Shown here: one piece after another, positions 1 through 10,453 of the stretch
Position numbering within the stretch: the first letter of the stretch is position 1
Layout: every line of letters begins with the position of its first letter
Source of the DNA: Polytrichum commune
Taxonomy: Eukaryota > Streptophyta > Polytrichopsida > Polytrichales > Polytrichaceae
Assembly: GCA_950295325.1 (NCBI GenBank)
Contig: OX485803.1
Location: 13,890,001 to 13,954,000 of the forward strand
DNA: 64,000 bases
Direction: 5' to 3'
The notes under the pieces: model-generated
Databases searched by the model: none
The model's input: only the letters and a program-made list of their open reading frames with translations
What the model was told of the DNA's origin: nothing
Program-made: the position numbers and the translations under genes

Positions 1-261
1 GTATAAATACTTAATTGTGAGTTACTTGTAGCATGCTCACACTAGGACAAGCGATTGGTCTACAACATTGGGAGAGTTTGCAGTTTGATAGGATTTTATG
101 TCTTGTATGTAGTGAAGTGAAAGAGCGAAATTGTTATGCATTATATCCCGTGAGGTTGTTGTGAGTACGACAGAAAAATTGGTGTTGACAGTTATAAATT
201 TCAGAAAGAGATGAACTTTCATTATCAAGAGGGAGCCCTACTGCTACCAGGGAGCAACGAT
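1..261. other. Left-edge flank, no gene seen
   Basis: No coding frame of substance and no recognisable RNA gene is visible. This is the DNA flanking the putative CACTA terminus that begins at 262. Confidence 0.5.
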
Positions 262-490
262 CACTACTAGGAAAACAAACGAAATATGACTAGGGCCTTA
301 TGACCGGATATGACTATCGGTTAGAATGCAGTCATCAGTGACCACTTTGGTGACTAGAAATGACTATAGTCATCACATGACTAGGATTTTAGTCATATTT
401 TCAGGGGGCCTCAATTGGAACTACGTAGGGAACGTGTTCTCCTGATTGTTTTTCTCATGGGCAGCCATATGACTAGAATTAGTAGTTAGG
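262..490. repeat. CACTA 3' terminus and subterminal repeats
   Basis: CACTACTAGG starts at 262. The core GACTA/TAGTC then recurs many times in both orientations (for example near 290, 308, 351-385 and 470-500). Subterminal repeats of this kind are the known binding sites of the accessory protein in CACTA elements. Confidence 0.7.
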
Positions 491-1096
491 TGACTATAGT
501 TTTGGGCAGCCAATTGTAGGGGGATTTAGGAGTGGGGCATTCATGGTTTTAATGCAACTTTTTTTCCTTTGTTTGTGTTCAATTTATTCTTTCACTTCTT
601 CTTTCCTTCCTTCAGTTTACACTCTTCTCGTGGTTTTACTTTGTTCCTTTAAGGTTTTCTCCTTAGGGTTATTGTATTTTTTAAAATGTCTTTAAATTTT
701 TGTAAACTTATATGAGTTTTATTTGAAATTTTTTTCATTCTAGAATTTTTTTCTTGGAAGCATTTTCCCATCTTTTTTTGAATTCAAATGTTATGGAAAA
801 AATTTCTAGTTACAAACTCAAACTGTCTACAATCACTACAATTCTCTTTGCACCTTGTTCAAATACTTGTCAATTTGGATTTTAATTTGAGGCAATGCAC
901 ACGCATGTTCTTTATTCAATCAGTGACGTTGAAGTTAATTGGAAGGCAAGTCCAATTGTATATATTGGCAATGACATAAATGACTACCCTTCATAGTGTG
1001 TTTGATAGTTGGTCATGTCCCACCTCTAGATCCTCCTCTACAACAACCTAAGTTTGGTTTACATCTTGGGTGGTAAGTCTCCTGCATCTGCTAAAA

Positions 1097-1840
1097 TCAA
1101 GAGTGTCCGGTTCCTTGTCCATGGTACTGCATGATGGGCCGCAGGCCTGCATGCTCATCTACTCTACCTAACTGCACACTTTGCATTTCATGCCTTCCGC
1201 CATCGCTTGACTCGACTCTTGCACCACGTGGCTGTCGCCGCAAAACAATCTTCCATTCATTGTTCTCCTCGTCGTCTACAAAAAATATTTGTTGTACGTG
1301 AAGAGGAAATGCAAAAGAGTCCATTGAATATGGAATCAGTCGATCAAATCTGAACAATGTGAATCTATATTCGTCGCATTTCATTGTAGCCCGAGCTCCC
1401 CTCTTGTTGGCTTGTGCCCATGTGCAATACAACACCACCACTTCATATATCCCGTAGTCTACGCTGATAATTTCGTCCACCCACCCCACATACTCCAGAT
1501 TTGTTGTCCTCATGTTCTTGTCACTAGAACTAGAATGACAAGATTGGAGAAACGTAGCAGCTACTACACTGTCACATGTGGACATAGCTGCTTCTGCTCC
1601 CCGTACTCGTATATGATTGTCATATGCATACATCGCCTTGTATGCCTTTGCTTCTCGTCTAGGAGGCAACAACAATGCTAGTACATCCTTGGAGACATCA
1701 TTCCCCCTCGCAATGTCTTCGGACACTGCGTTTTGGAACCACGTACTGAAGGATTCCTGTCGTAAATCAATGGGATAATCCGGGCATCTTCCCTTGCTAC
1801 GTCTTTGGACGACTTTTCTGGCCTCTTCTCGTCGAGTCAT
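1097..1840 (-). pseudogene. CACTA transposase C-terminal part (DUF4216-like)
   Basis: A 247-residue minus-strand ORF. Residues about 115-205 (VGWVDEIISVDYG, VVLYCTWAQ, FTLFRFDRLIPYSMDSFAFP, VQQIFFVDD) match the DUF4216 domain that ends plant TNP2-type polyproteins. It lies downstream of and in the same direction as the DUF4218 exon (2018-3001), as in intact CACTA transposases. The 177-bp gap between them has stops and may be an intron. The C-terminal tail after about residue 215 looks non-conserved. I call it part of a decayed transposase, since the whole protein cannot be read without joins. Confidence 0.75.
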
Positions 1841-2017
1841 TTCAGTGGCATACCGCCTGCAGTTAACACATCACCTCAAGTCCGTTATTTTCCATAAACT
1901 GTAGAAATACTACATCATGTACAATTTTGTTGGTCATCTTCTTCATAACTGTGACTATACATAGTAGTTTTCTTCACTTTTTTGACTGTTTCATCTGTTT
2001 CGTCCTCATAGCTAGTC

Positions 2018-3001
2018 CTAAAATAAAAAATGATGACTAGATGTAGTGCTCTGTTTGCCGTATATTACTATGTAACAGTTATATTGCTTAGGTGCATACT
2101 CTCTGTAATCTTGAAGTATTTCATCATTGTTAAGCACGAACTCATGAATCCACTGTTGCAGTTCCGGAGACAATACGCGCCGTCTCCCCTTCCCTTGTAA
2201 CACTTCGTCATTTGTACTTGGCTCCTCTTTGTCGTCCCATACACGGCGTGATGTCATAGTACAATTTTGCATGTACTCGGTGCAGAATCCAAGCGCCTCC
2301 TCCATGATATACCCTCTTGCCATCGACCCCTCCGGTTGTGCTCGTTGCCGTACGTAGCCCTTCAACGTTTTCAGATACCGTTCCATAGGGTACATCCAAC
2401 GTGTGTGAACTGGACCACAAATGTCTAACTGCTGCACTAAGTGAATCGGCAGATGTGACATGACATCAAAAAATGCCGGTGGGAAGACCTTCTCCAACAT
2501 ACACATAGTTACTGCTGTTTTTTCCATCAGGTCTGCCATTGTTGATGGATCCACAAACTTTGCACATAAACGCACAAAGATCCTACTTGTACGAATTATT
2601 GTTGCGCGGACTTCCTTTGGTAGGAGTGTTCGCACACATAAAGGAAGAATTTGCTGCATCATTATGTGGTAGTCATGTGACTTAAGCCCACAAAGGTCTC
2701 CGTCAACGGTTATCCTCTTCGACAACTGCCCCACGTAGTTGCTGGGGGTGTTCAGGTTGCGGATAGTTTTGATAAATTTTTCCTTCTCCACCTTTGATAG
2801 CACATAGGGAGCAACTGGTAGTATGATGGTGTCATTTCCACCTAGTTTTGGGTGGAGCTCGGGACGTATCAACGCCTCCTTAAGGTCTAGCCTTACTTTC
2901 AATGTATCCTTCATTCCCCATATTGTCTTCATGATGTTTTCGCACAGGTTTTTTTCGCAATGCATTGGATCCAACACATGGCGGATCATAAGAGCCTGCA
3001 T
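2018..3001 (-). pseudogene. CACTA TNP2 transposase, central part with DUF4218
   Basis: A 327-residue ORF starting MQALMIRHVLDPMHCEKN, a hallmark of the end of the tnp2 transposase region. DUF4218 follows, recognised by LPIHLVQQLDICGPVHTRWM, YPMERYLKTLKGYVRQRAQP and GSMARGYIMEEALGFCTEYM. The likely preceding exon ends at about 3291. The intervening 290 bp contain no open frame but many GTCATATAG-like repeats, consistent with an intron. This protein would cut and join element ends in the nucleus. Function is inferred from the TNP2 family. Confidence 0.85.
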
Positions 3002-3290
3002 TCAGTGTTCAACCCATATTAGAGCAATTCTACACATCCCCTCACTACGGCATTCTGTATGTAGTCGTACATTTAGTCATCAAATGTAGCCGTGGGTTCG
3101 GTGTTGATGATTCAAACTAGTCATATTGTATTTACTAAGTCAATGGATCCAAACATGTGACTACCAACACTAATTTCTTCACTACATATAGTCATGCGCT
3201 GAGTGCAGATAATCATGTATTATTCACATATAGTGTTTTGTAGTCATATAGTACAAGAACAATGTAAATAGGTCTAAGGTCTGGAAATGG

Positions 3291-3848
3291 CTATGGTTCA
3301 CTAACCTGCCAATACGGAAGACGAAACATGGCTGACAACCTCTTCACTCCAGTTTGGTGCACTGGATCATTGACCCACCCGTGTCTGTTCTCGTTAGAGG
3401 CATTTAGCCATTTCTCCCTCGCATTAGCATGGCGCACAATGTGTCGACCAGTAAGAGTGCAAGGTAGCGCTCTATTTTCGTCTTCGCCATCAAATGCTCT
3501 TCGGAGTCGTCGATACGGGTGATTCCTTTTTAGGTATCTCCGATGACCCAAATATACATTTTTGCCCAGTGCAGTTGAGCGACGAGTACTAACAGTAGGG
3601 CCACATTCAGTGCATCCTCTGTAACCCTTTGTCACTTGCCTAGAGACAAAACCATACGTAGGATAATCGTGAATGCACCACATCAAAATTGCTTTGAGGA
3701 CAAAATTCTTGTTTTCACAGTCAGCGGAGACATCGACGGCATTCACACCATGCCACAGTTCCTGCAACTCTTCAATAAGTGGGGCCAAGTAGACATCTAT
3801 ATTTTCCGATGTGACGCTTTCTTTTCCAGGGATTAGAAGAACCAACAT
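3291..3848 (-). pseudogene. CACTA TNP2 transposase, tnp2 domain second half
   Basis: A 185-residue frame beginning MLVLLIPGKESVTSENIDVY, then LAPLIEELQELWHGV and a cysteine/histidine-bearing stretch (MWCIHDYPTYGFVS, GYRGCTECGP). This is the second half of the tnp2 domain. It continues the upstream frame 3772-4383 but in a different reading frame, with the two overlapping at 3772-3848. The shift coincides with an eight-base A run (3852-3859 on the plus strand), so a homopolymer indel most likely broke the gene. Confidence 0.85.
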
Positions 3849-4383
3849 TAGAAAAAAAACGTTTCGTGATGAGCCAGGGAGGAAGGTTGTAGTTCAACAA
3901 TATTATTGGCCACGTTGAGTGACTTAATGATTGGTTTGAGTAAGGGTTCACACCATCTAGGGCCATCCCTAATCGTATGTTCCTCTCCTTAGAGGCAAAT
4001 TCCGGGTATACAACATTGATGTGTTTCCAAGCTTTTGAGTCTGGAACACTCTCCATATTACCGTCCAGTTCTTTCCTTGATGTGTGCCACTTAGTTAACT
4101 CTGCAAGCCGGGCACATCGAAACATTCGCAACAGTCGGGGTATAAGTGGAAAATGCCTTAGTATCTTCACTGCCCTTGTACTATTGTCTGATGTGTATCG
4201 CAACTCCCCACATTTTGGACAGGTCAAGGCATCTGCTAACTTTCCTTGAAATAAACAACACCCGTTTCTACAGGCATGGATGGAGTTGTAGGAGAGCCCC
4301 AAATGCCGTAGGAATTTCTTCCCTTCCCAGTGGGATTTTGGCAGTTTATTACCCTTGGGGAGAAGTTCGGTGATCACGTTCAA
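3772..4383 (-). pseudogene. CACTA TNP2 transposase, tnp2 domain first half
   Basis: A 203-residue frame. Residues 1-90 carry a zinc-binding-like stretch (CRNGCCLFQG, CPKCGELRY). The strongly TNP2-like block LGMALDGVNPYSNQSLSHS then TWPIILLNYNLPPW follows, diagnostic of plant CACTA transposases. The last about 25 residues are out of frame because of the poly-A indel near 3855. It is the N-terminal half of the tnp2 domain. Confidence 0.85.
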
Positions 4384-4410
4384 GATTTCATTTGCACAAG
4401 TGTTTGAAAC

Positions 4411-4665
4411 TCAAAATACCGTGAAGCAATTGAATAGGAGAAGCACTGCAACCAAAAGCTTTATCTGAGAGCCTTTGTATAGTGGAATATTTGATTCCTC
4501 AATGACTTTCGTAAGATCTATGTTATTGAGGTCGTCGTCTTCCAAAGCAATGTCATTTTTGTCCTCATCAATTCCATCATTGGTGGCGGGAGGGATGTTG
4601 TCGTATCTACCAAAGCACTCTGTGACCATCCGTGTAAGCTCAAATTCATCAGAGTCGGTTTGCAT
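4411..4665 (-). pseudogene. CACTA transposase N-terminal leader fragment
   Basis: An 84-residue acidic ORF (TNDGIDEDKNDIALEDDDLN) just upstream of the tnp2 reading frame and on the same strand. TNP2 proteins usually have an acidic, poorly conserved linker here, so I take it as the N-terminal part. No motif proves it. Confidence 0.5.
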
Positions 4666-4839
4666 TTTCGGAATTTCCCCATGCGCTTCATTGCATTCGT
4701 GGAGGTCCTGGAAATCTTGCCCAATTTCATACAGTATTCAAGACTCCACACAACAAAATAACAACCCCCCAATTATTTGTTGGTAGGTGACGTTACTTGC
4801 ATTGCTTAGGAGAATGTAACAATATTCAATGAATCTAAA

Positions 4840-5010
4840 TACTAATGTCATCTATTTGGTAACATTGTCTGCAATTTAGTCGTCCACACCATAACAGTGA
4901 CAACGATTTAGTCATCTGTGCAAAATGAGTGAGAACGATTTAGTCATCTCTATGAAAACAGTGACTACGATTTAGTCATCTATGCAAAAACAATGACTAC
5001 ATGTACTGAT
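4840..5010. repeat. GATGACTAAATCGT subterminal-like tandem repeats
   Basis: About four copies of a roughly 34-bp unit containing (in minus-strand sense) GACTAAATCGT then GTCACTGTT occur here. The GACTA core matches the repeats at the other end of the CACTA element, so this is probably its 5' subterminal region. Confidence 0.6.
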
Positions 5011-5108
5011 TAGAGTGAACTAACAGAATAAGCAATCATTGAGCACTGAAGTATTACAACAATTTTGAGTATTGTTACGGAGTTCCTTGCTGCAATAGAG
5101 ACGTCCTG

Positions 5109-5609
5109 TCAATTTAGAGGGTAATATGTGAATAGTTCCTCTCCTACATCAATGTCACGTGTTGCTATAGTCATGATATATCCCCAAGTTTTTGGATTCC
5201 ATGGAGTAGGCAATGACACGTATTCCCAAAGTACATTCCCTAAATGCTCTCTTCCAATAAAACTGTTAATGAACCCTGCTACATTTCCATTCAAAACATC
5301 TCCATCCTGATAAATATTTTTCTTCACGTGTATTGCATACTTCACAAATCGCTGGTTTTCTTGACACATACTCTTGAACTCTGCCCCTGATAGTTGTTTC
5401 CCAACAAATGGCAATAACTCATCACCAGCTTTGGCTGCTTCCATGGCATATAGGCCCCACCCCATGTGCGGATGTGTTGACACCCTAACCTCCCACTTTC
5501 TATCCCAAAATGTGAAGGGTGTGAATTTTGGGATGGGGCCTATGCGCCACTGCCCATGGTAGTTATCTGTGTGAACAGTATCAACAAACACTTGCTGATT
5601 GGGAACCAA
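5109..5609 (-). CDS. SET-domain protein (small lysine-methyltransferase-like)
   Basis: A 166-residue ORF spanning essentially one SET domain. Residues about 45-70 read HPHMGWGLYAMEAAKAGDE, matching the GxG cofactor loop. LLPFVGKQLS matches the Y-x-G-like strand. NVAGFINSFIG stands where RFxNHSC is expected, with the usual NHS reduced to NS. The C-terminus DIDVGEELFTYYPL matches GEELxxDY, with the catalytic-region tyrosine kept. SET domains transfer methyl groups from S-adenosylmethionine to lysine. It lacks visible pre-SET or post-SET cysteine clusters. It lies between a CACTA and a MULE element, on the same strand as both, so it could be a captured gene piece, an exon of a larger gene, or TE cargo. 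Confidence 0.6.
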   Translation of the reverse strand: MVPNQQVFVDTVHTDNYHGQWRIGPIPKFTPFTFWDRKWEVRVSTHPHMGWGLYAMEAAKAGDELLPFVGKQLSGAEFKSMCQENQRFVKYAIHVKKNIYQDGDVLNGNVAGFINSFIGREHLGNVLWEYVSLPTPWNPKTWGYIMTIATRDIDVGEELFTYYPLN

Positions 5610-6320
5610 ACTACTCTCTCCGCTCCTTTGAAGCGGTAGAGTAGCGAAAATTACTGACTTTAATGCAGTAGTTGTTGCGGCCAGTAGAATAGGTCTCTGT
5701 GTTTCCCAACGACGCTACCGTGTGAGCGGTGAGCGGTGAGCAAAAAATCTGCTCACGGTGAGCAAAAAAAAGTCAACGCTTTCCAATTATAGTAATAAAA
5801 TTTCCAATTTTAGAAAATATAAATAGAAAAAATCGTGGGGCCTCTTTTTTTAGTAAAAATGATGGACCTATTTCCGTGCAAATTTTGAGGGCTTTCAGGA
5901 CAGAGACTTGGTTTTAGGGTGCCTTTCAGAGAGACTAGTTCACATGATTTACTTAAACCAGGGAACTTTTGATTGTCCATATTATGGTGAGAGCCGGATA
6001 ATCATAGGCTATGGTCACAATGTAAGAGAAAATTCTAAGTCAAAAAATTCAAGCATTCAAGCATTCAAGCAAAGTAGCAAAACTCGTACCATTCAATAAC
6101 ATCTAAAACTACTGTTGGAAGGAGAGACCCATAAATATTTAGAAACGTTTATAGATATTTAAAAACGAATACAATTCACATCATGTAGATAATGATAGGT
6201 CTGAAATATCGGCGATATTTTCGGAAAACGTGCATTCATACTATAGTATACTCAACGCAATAATACTTAGCGACAACTTATAAATAAGGGGGGGCAGCCT
6301 AGCTCCTATAGGTATCCACG
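5610..6320. other. Intergenic; short GTGAGC repeats, no gene
   Basis: The stretch contains a short inverted/tandem motif around 5725-5765 (GTGAGCGGTGAGC and GCTCACGGTGAGC) and AT-rich sequence. I see no coding region. Confidence 0.5.
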
Positions 6321-8349
6321 CTAAGGTCCCACATGCTTCATGATGCCACTTTCGAGGAGGTGCTTCACTTCATTGAAACTAAGGCTCGGAGCATGGATGA
6401 AAGTGTCTTGGTATTGATCCAAGTTGCAGGTCACACGGAAGATGAAGTACAAGTGCTTGCAGTTCACCCAAGGGCGCCGCTTCCCAAGTGCTCTTGCTGA
6501 CATCTCCATGAAATCCGGGCACGTGCACGACGGGAAGGTGCTGATAGTGATACGGTACTCTTCAACCTTAGCCTTCTTTTGGGACTGGAACAGAATGATG
6601 CACCCGATCCCTGGGTGAGGTATCATTGTGACGGAGGTGATTTGTCCGTCAACGTTGAGGGCTGACTCCCACTTGTTGCGTTGTTGGACGCATGGACCGT
6701 TGTTACTGCGTCGGATCTTCTTTCCAAACCTCAGCGTAGGGTATTGATCGGCTTGGGCCGGGGTAGGGAGTTCAGCCATGGATGAGGCAACATTGGAGGA
6801 GTTGCCGAAGAGTCTTCTGGGTGACACATCTTGACGCTGCTGAAGTTGGAATCCCCCTTCTTCAAGGGCCAGAACCTCCTGGAGAGTGAGGTTTGTCCCA
6901 GTGAGGACATGCCAGACGTCCGGGACATCCGGACGGTGCTGCACCCACTTCCTCCTCGTGCCTTTGACACATCTCTCAATGTCGTCGTTGCAGAAGAAGA
7001 ACTGTGTCAAGAATTCCTTGTTCTTCTTGTAGTCGCGCATGTAGCCGGTGTACGTAGGAGCTGGAGTACTTTTACCATGCCGAACGATCTTCTGGGTGCA
7101 CTTGGTCTTTGTGCGAGCTTGCATGGCGAAGCAGGCCTTGGCGGAAGTCTTGGGCAGTCTAGAAATGTGCCACTTGGAGACATCGCAGTGGGTCTCCTGA
7201 ATGTTATTGACGTGGGTGACCCGTTGTGGAATCGATTTCTCGGGTGATTGTGCTAGGGGCAGGTCTGATGGTGTGGAGGAATCAGTACGTGCCTTGGTTG
7301 ACCTAGTGCTCACTCGTGGATGAGAGAAGCTGACCTTATCGGGTCTATGTGAATCTTGATCAGAACTAGGGGGCATATCAAGTTTGCGCTTGGTGGTGCC
7401 AAAGACCTCCTCTCCTTCGAGTTGGGGTTTGCGGGTGCACCAATGCTCTGCTCCAGGCATGTGCTCGAGGGCTGCAACAATTCTCTTGGCGTCACCGGAT
7501 CGTTGTGCAGCACGAAGGCGGAGTTCTTCTTTTCCTGGGCCAGTACCAGAGCGATCACCCTTCAAGTAGGCGTAGTAGTTCGTACATTGCATGAACGCCC
7601 TCACGAAATCATCCACGGTCGCAACATACAGATCAAAGCCACGGTTTCCAGACTGCTGAAGCCATTTGTTATGGACTGTCTCGGAGAGGTTGCAAGATGG
7701 CATCTCTGCCAACTCAGAATCTGTGAAATTCTGAGAGAAGTAAATAAAATGTAGTGAGTACGCTTTGCACAAAAACAAGCCAAAAGCCTAAACTGGCACC
7801 AAAAACAAAAAAAACAAAAAAAACCCAAAAAAAAAAGTTGACACCAAAAAGCGAAATAGAAAGTGGGTGGGTACTCACTAGTTGCATGAAACCACCCCAT
7901 TGACGGTAACAAAAGTGCCAGAATGCAAGCCATGTATCAAGGTCCTTGATTCCTTCCTCGGATGCAGCTCCAGAGGAAAGCCACCATGCCCGGATGGCAA
8001 GATAACGGGACTCGGACTGCTCGGGAGTCTTGGCATCCTTGTACTGCTTGCATAACAACTTGTGTTGCTGTTGGAGGTCGGGCTTGATGTGGGTGGTGGT
8101 GTGGCGTTCCATAGACACCATCCAATGCAATAGACATGTCCTCTCGCAAGACTCCATAGGAACCTTGGGATCACCACTGCCATAGATAATCCTAACTGCA
8201 TTCCAATTGGCTTGTGCACTGTCCGCCATGAACCCTTTGAAGTTAACTTTAGCAATGCCATGTCTGTGCATAACTTCATTGAGCCCATGCCAAAGAAGGC
8301 TCTGCGCCGTGACGTCCTCAGACTGCATATCACATACTGCAATAGTCAT
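6321..8349 (-). CDS. MULE transposase core plus SWIM zinc finger (two exons)
   Basis: Exon 8349-7879 encodes the MULE core: AVCDMQSEDVTAQSLLW, then GFMADSAQANWNAVRI, with the second catalytic Asp in MADSAQ, and a CERTCLLHWMVSM stretch typical of MULE-family DDE folds. A clear intron follows, with donor GTGAGT at 7878 and acceptor CTTCTCTCAG ending at 7731. It is 148 bp and A-rich on the plus strand. The second exon 7730-6321 reads NFTDSELAEMPSCNLS and later carries a SWIM finger (CTCPDFMEMSARALGKRR, then CKHLYFIF). SWIM fingers bind DNA or protein in plant MURA/FAR1 proteins. The frame is intact across both exons, which is notable for a TE. The start at 8349 is arbitrary because the upstream part seems deleted. 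Confidence 0.7.
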
Positions 8350-9380
8350 AACCCGGCAGTAGGCCGAGTCATAGACATGGTAGTGGCCCGATTGGGGCGG
8401 TTGAGGTAATCACAGCCCTCGTTATTACAACGTAGATGGCCAACACAACATGAAAACCGGAAGGTCAAGCCGAGATCATTGGTAATGTTAGACGTCTTTG
8501 TCCTACACCAAGCATGACCGTCGAAACGCTTGTCCATTCCGAACATGAGTCTAGCATGGGAATGGGGAGCATCAGCTCCGAGAGGAGGGAACTCAAAGAT
8601 GACGTCGCCGTCAAAAACAGAAGGGAGGAACTCAACCTTCTCATGCCTAACAGATTCATAATCAATACTCTTGAGGATGTTCTTGGACCCTGGTCGGGTT
8701 GCAAGCAACTTCAAGTGGTGGACAACACTGGGACGATCTATAGACACACCTAGGTGAATTGGGGGTCTGGAAGTAGATGGTTGACTTACGGTAGGCGAGT
8801 GTGGAATCCTGAGAGGATTGATGAATGGCTGATCCTGCGATGGAGGTGGGGTAAGTGAGGCAAAGTCAGAGGCAGGTGGCACATCATCATCAGAGTCATC
8901 GCTGAGATAGGTAACCTCTTGGATGCCGGGCTCCTTCTTGACCGTCGCCAGAAGAGAAGCCTGCGTGGTGGATGTGAGGGACACGCCTGGTGTTAGCAAC
9001 ACAGTAGCGGTGGCCATCTCCGACTCGGTGATGCCTATGGCCTTGTACTTTGCAGGGAGCAAGAACCAAACTCTACCATCGTCAATGCAAAAGGACATCT
9101 GAAGGACAGTGTGACTCAAGTCACCGTTGTCATTAAAGACCTCTTCCTCGACATGAATTGAGTCTGGGTGGAATCTAAATCTCAAACTAAAGAATGACTC
9201 TGCGACTTTGGCTAGACCATCATCTCCAAGAGGGATCATAAGGGGGATGGAATGGTGCAGTGCTCTGATGGTGGCCATTGTAGAAGGAATGTAAATGCGA
9301 GTCGGCCAAACGGGCAATGGACTTAAGCTGAGCAGAAAGTGGGCTGTGTATATAGTGATGTGATGAGCAGGCCATGGCAA
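8346..9380 (-). CDS. MULE N-terminal protein with CxxC (GCM/FLYWCH-like) finger
   Basis: A 344-residue ORF. The N-terminal two thirds are low-similarity with Pro/Ser-rich linkers (PPASDFASLTPPPSQD) and acidic YLSDDSDDDVPP. The C-terminus has FRFSCCVGHLRCNNEGCDYL, the cysteine pattern seen before the DDE core of many MULE transposases (WRKY-GCM1/FLYWCH-like DNA-binding fingers). It stops four bases inside the next frame, so the two are probably parts of one original protein split by a deletion. Alternatively it is a separate accessory ORF of the element. Confidence 0.6.
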   Translation of the reverse strand: MPWPAHHITIYTAHFLLSLSPLPVWPTRIYIPSTMATIRALHHSIPLMIPLGDDGLAKVAESFFSLRFRFHPDSIHVEEEVFNDNGDLSHTVLQMSFCIDDGRVWFLLPAKYKAIGITESEMATATVLLTPGVSLTSTTQASLLATVKKEPGIQEVTYLSDDSDDDVPPASDFASLTPPPSQDQPFINPLRIPHSPTVSQPSTSRPPIHLGVSIDRPSVVHHLKLLATRPGSKNILKSIDYESVRHEKVEFLPSVFDGDVIFEFPPLGADAPHSHARLMFGMDKRFDGHAWCRTKTSNITNDLGLTFRFSCCVGHLRCNNEGCDYLNRPNRATTMSMTRPTAGL

Positions 9381-9940
9381 GAGGGAATATGTGAAAGACG
9401 GCGGAGACTTGGATTAGTAGTGGAATAATAAGCCGACTCATGATAGCAACATGATTAAGAACTGAAAATGCACTGCAGCAATTACTTAAGTTAGTCATGA
9501 TCATATGCCAATCCAATGTAGATATATTAAGAAAAAACATGAGGCTGAATGCCGAGTGCCGTAATTATAAATACACCAGAGACCACGTGAACCATTTAGT
9601 GGATGTAAGGGACATTATAATATATATAGGCAAATATATAGGGAATGTAGGATAACAGTGTACTACAATAAAGCTATATCAAACTAATCCCACCCCAAGC
9701 CTAGCCTTAACCCTCCCTGGCCTCACTAATTGAACCTGAAAAGAGCGTATCGTGGCCGAGACTAGGAATTCCAGACATCAAAATCAAAATCTATCACTTA
9801 CTAATCCCACCCAAGCCTAGCCTAAACCTCTCTGGCCTCACTGATTGAACCTGAAAAGAGCGTATCGGGGCCGAGACTAGGAATTCCATGATAGTAGCTA
9901 TGCAATAATAAATTCTAAACACTAGAATGCTACATTCTGA
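9381..9940. other. Upstream flank of MULE ORFs
   Basis: Likely the promoter and 5' region of the MULE gene. The only structure I see is the tandem pair at 9683-9889. No coding region is supported. Confidence 0.4.
9683..9889. repeat. 117-bp tandem duplication
   Basis: The segment starting ACTAATCCCACC at 9683 recurs at 9800 with a few substitutions. Both copies run to GACTAGGAATTCC. The period is 117 bp. Confidence 0.85.
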
Positions 9941-10453
9941 TTAGCGACGAAGACGCTTATTGGGACCTTTGCCATTTTTGTCACCGTCATGTTTATGACA
10001 ATGGTCAATCCCTAAACTATGAACTGCAGTGCATCCTTCGCAACCCAGTCCCTGACCTTTGGGACGTGGGGCACTCCTTAATAGAGATCTAGAGTAAGTG
10101 CCCGGTTTAATAATCCCTACTCTAGAATAGGCATGAGTCTGTAAAGTAGACTTGTCCTCTATCAGCATTGCAACATCCTCTTGCGAAGGTGGAGTCCGTG
10201 CATGTGGACTCTGAACCATGACCGCCGGAGTAACTGAGCAGTCATGTGGGACGATCGCCGGAGTCAACTGAGCAATCTTCATGTTGTTGACGTCTGCAGA
10301 ACCATCGATGGACAACGTGGTGTGAATTTGAGATGAACTAGGGGCACCTAAATGAGCAAGGCTTGGGAGACTTGAGTCAATACCCATTGGAGAAGAATAT
10401 GATGAGATGACATGAAGGAATGGGTACAAGTAATCGGGTATTATATACACCAA
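9941..10453 (-). CDS. Hypothetical protein, 170 aa, Cys/His C-terminus
   Basis: I do not recognise this protein. The N-terminus is hydrophobic-rich, the middle Ser/Pro-rich. The C-terminus has GCEGCTAVHSLGIDHCHKHD followed by a basic tail (KGPNKRLRR) that could be a nuclear localisation signal. The Cys/His spacing hints at a small metal-binding site. It is on the same strand as, and upstream of, the MULE ORFs, so it may be an accessory gene of that element. Confidence 0.35.
   Translation of the reverse strand: MVYIIPDYLYPFLHVISSYSSPMGIDSSLPSLAHLGAPSSSQIHTTLSIDGSADVNNMKIAQLTPAIVPHDCSVTPAVMVQSPHARTPPSQEDVAMLIEDKSTLQTHAYSRVGIIKPGTYSRSLLRSAPRPKGQGLGCEGCTAVHSLGIDHCHKHDGDKNGKGPNKRLRR

Larger units (their letters stand above)
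262..5050 (-). mobile_element. CACTA (En/Spm) DNA transposon, decayed
   Basis: The left end begins with CACTACTAGGAAAA at 262, which matches the conserved plant CACTA terminus. Short repeats around GACTATAGTCAT and ATGACTAG follow to about 490, as expected for subterminal transposase-binding repeats. The transposase reads on the minus strand from about 4665 to 1097, so 262 is the 3' end of the element. At the opposite end, a run of roughly 34-bp repeats built on GATGACTAAATCGT lies at 4840-5010, resembling a second subterminal array. I could not find an intact TAGTG-type inverted partner to the left terminus, so the right border is approximate. The frameshift and separated exons suggest a non-autonomous relic or a gene with introns plus damage. 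Confidence 0.8.
6321..9380 (-). mobile_element. MULE-type DNA transposon, internally rearranged
   Basis: Three consecutive minus-strand frames give the order N-terminal region with CxxC finger (8346-9380), MULE transposase core (7879-8349) and SWIM finger (6321-7730), the order found in MURA-type transposases. The terminal inverted repeats were not found, so limits are those of the coding region. The link between finger and core looks deleted: the frames overlap by four bases in different phases, and the region that should hold the first catalytic aspartate is not visible. Confidence 0.7.

Noticed and set aside
5725-5765. GCTCACGGTGAGC hairpin as terminator or TIR
   Set aside because: It is a short palindrome inside a GTGAGC repeat with no matching partner at an element end.
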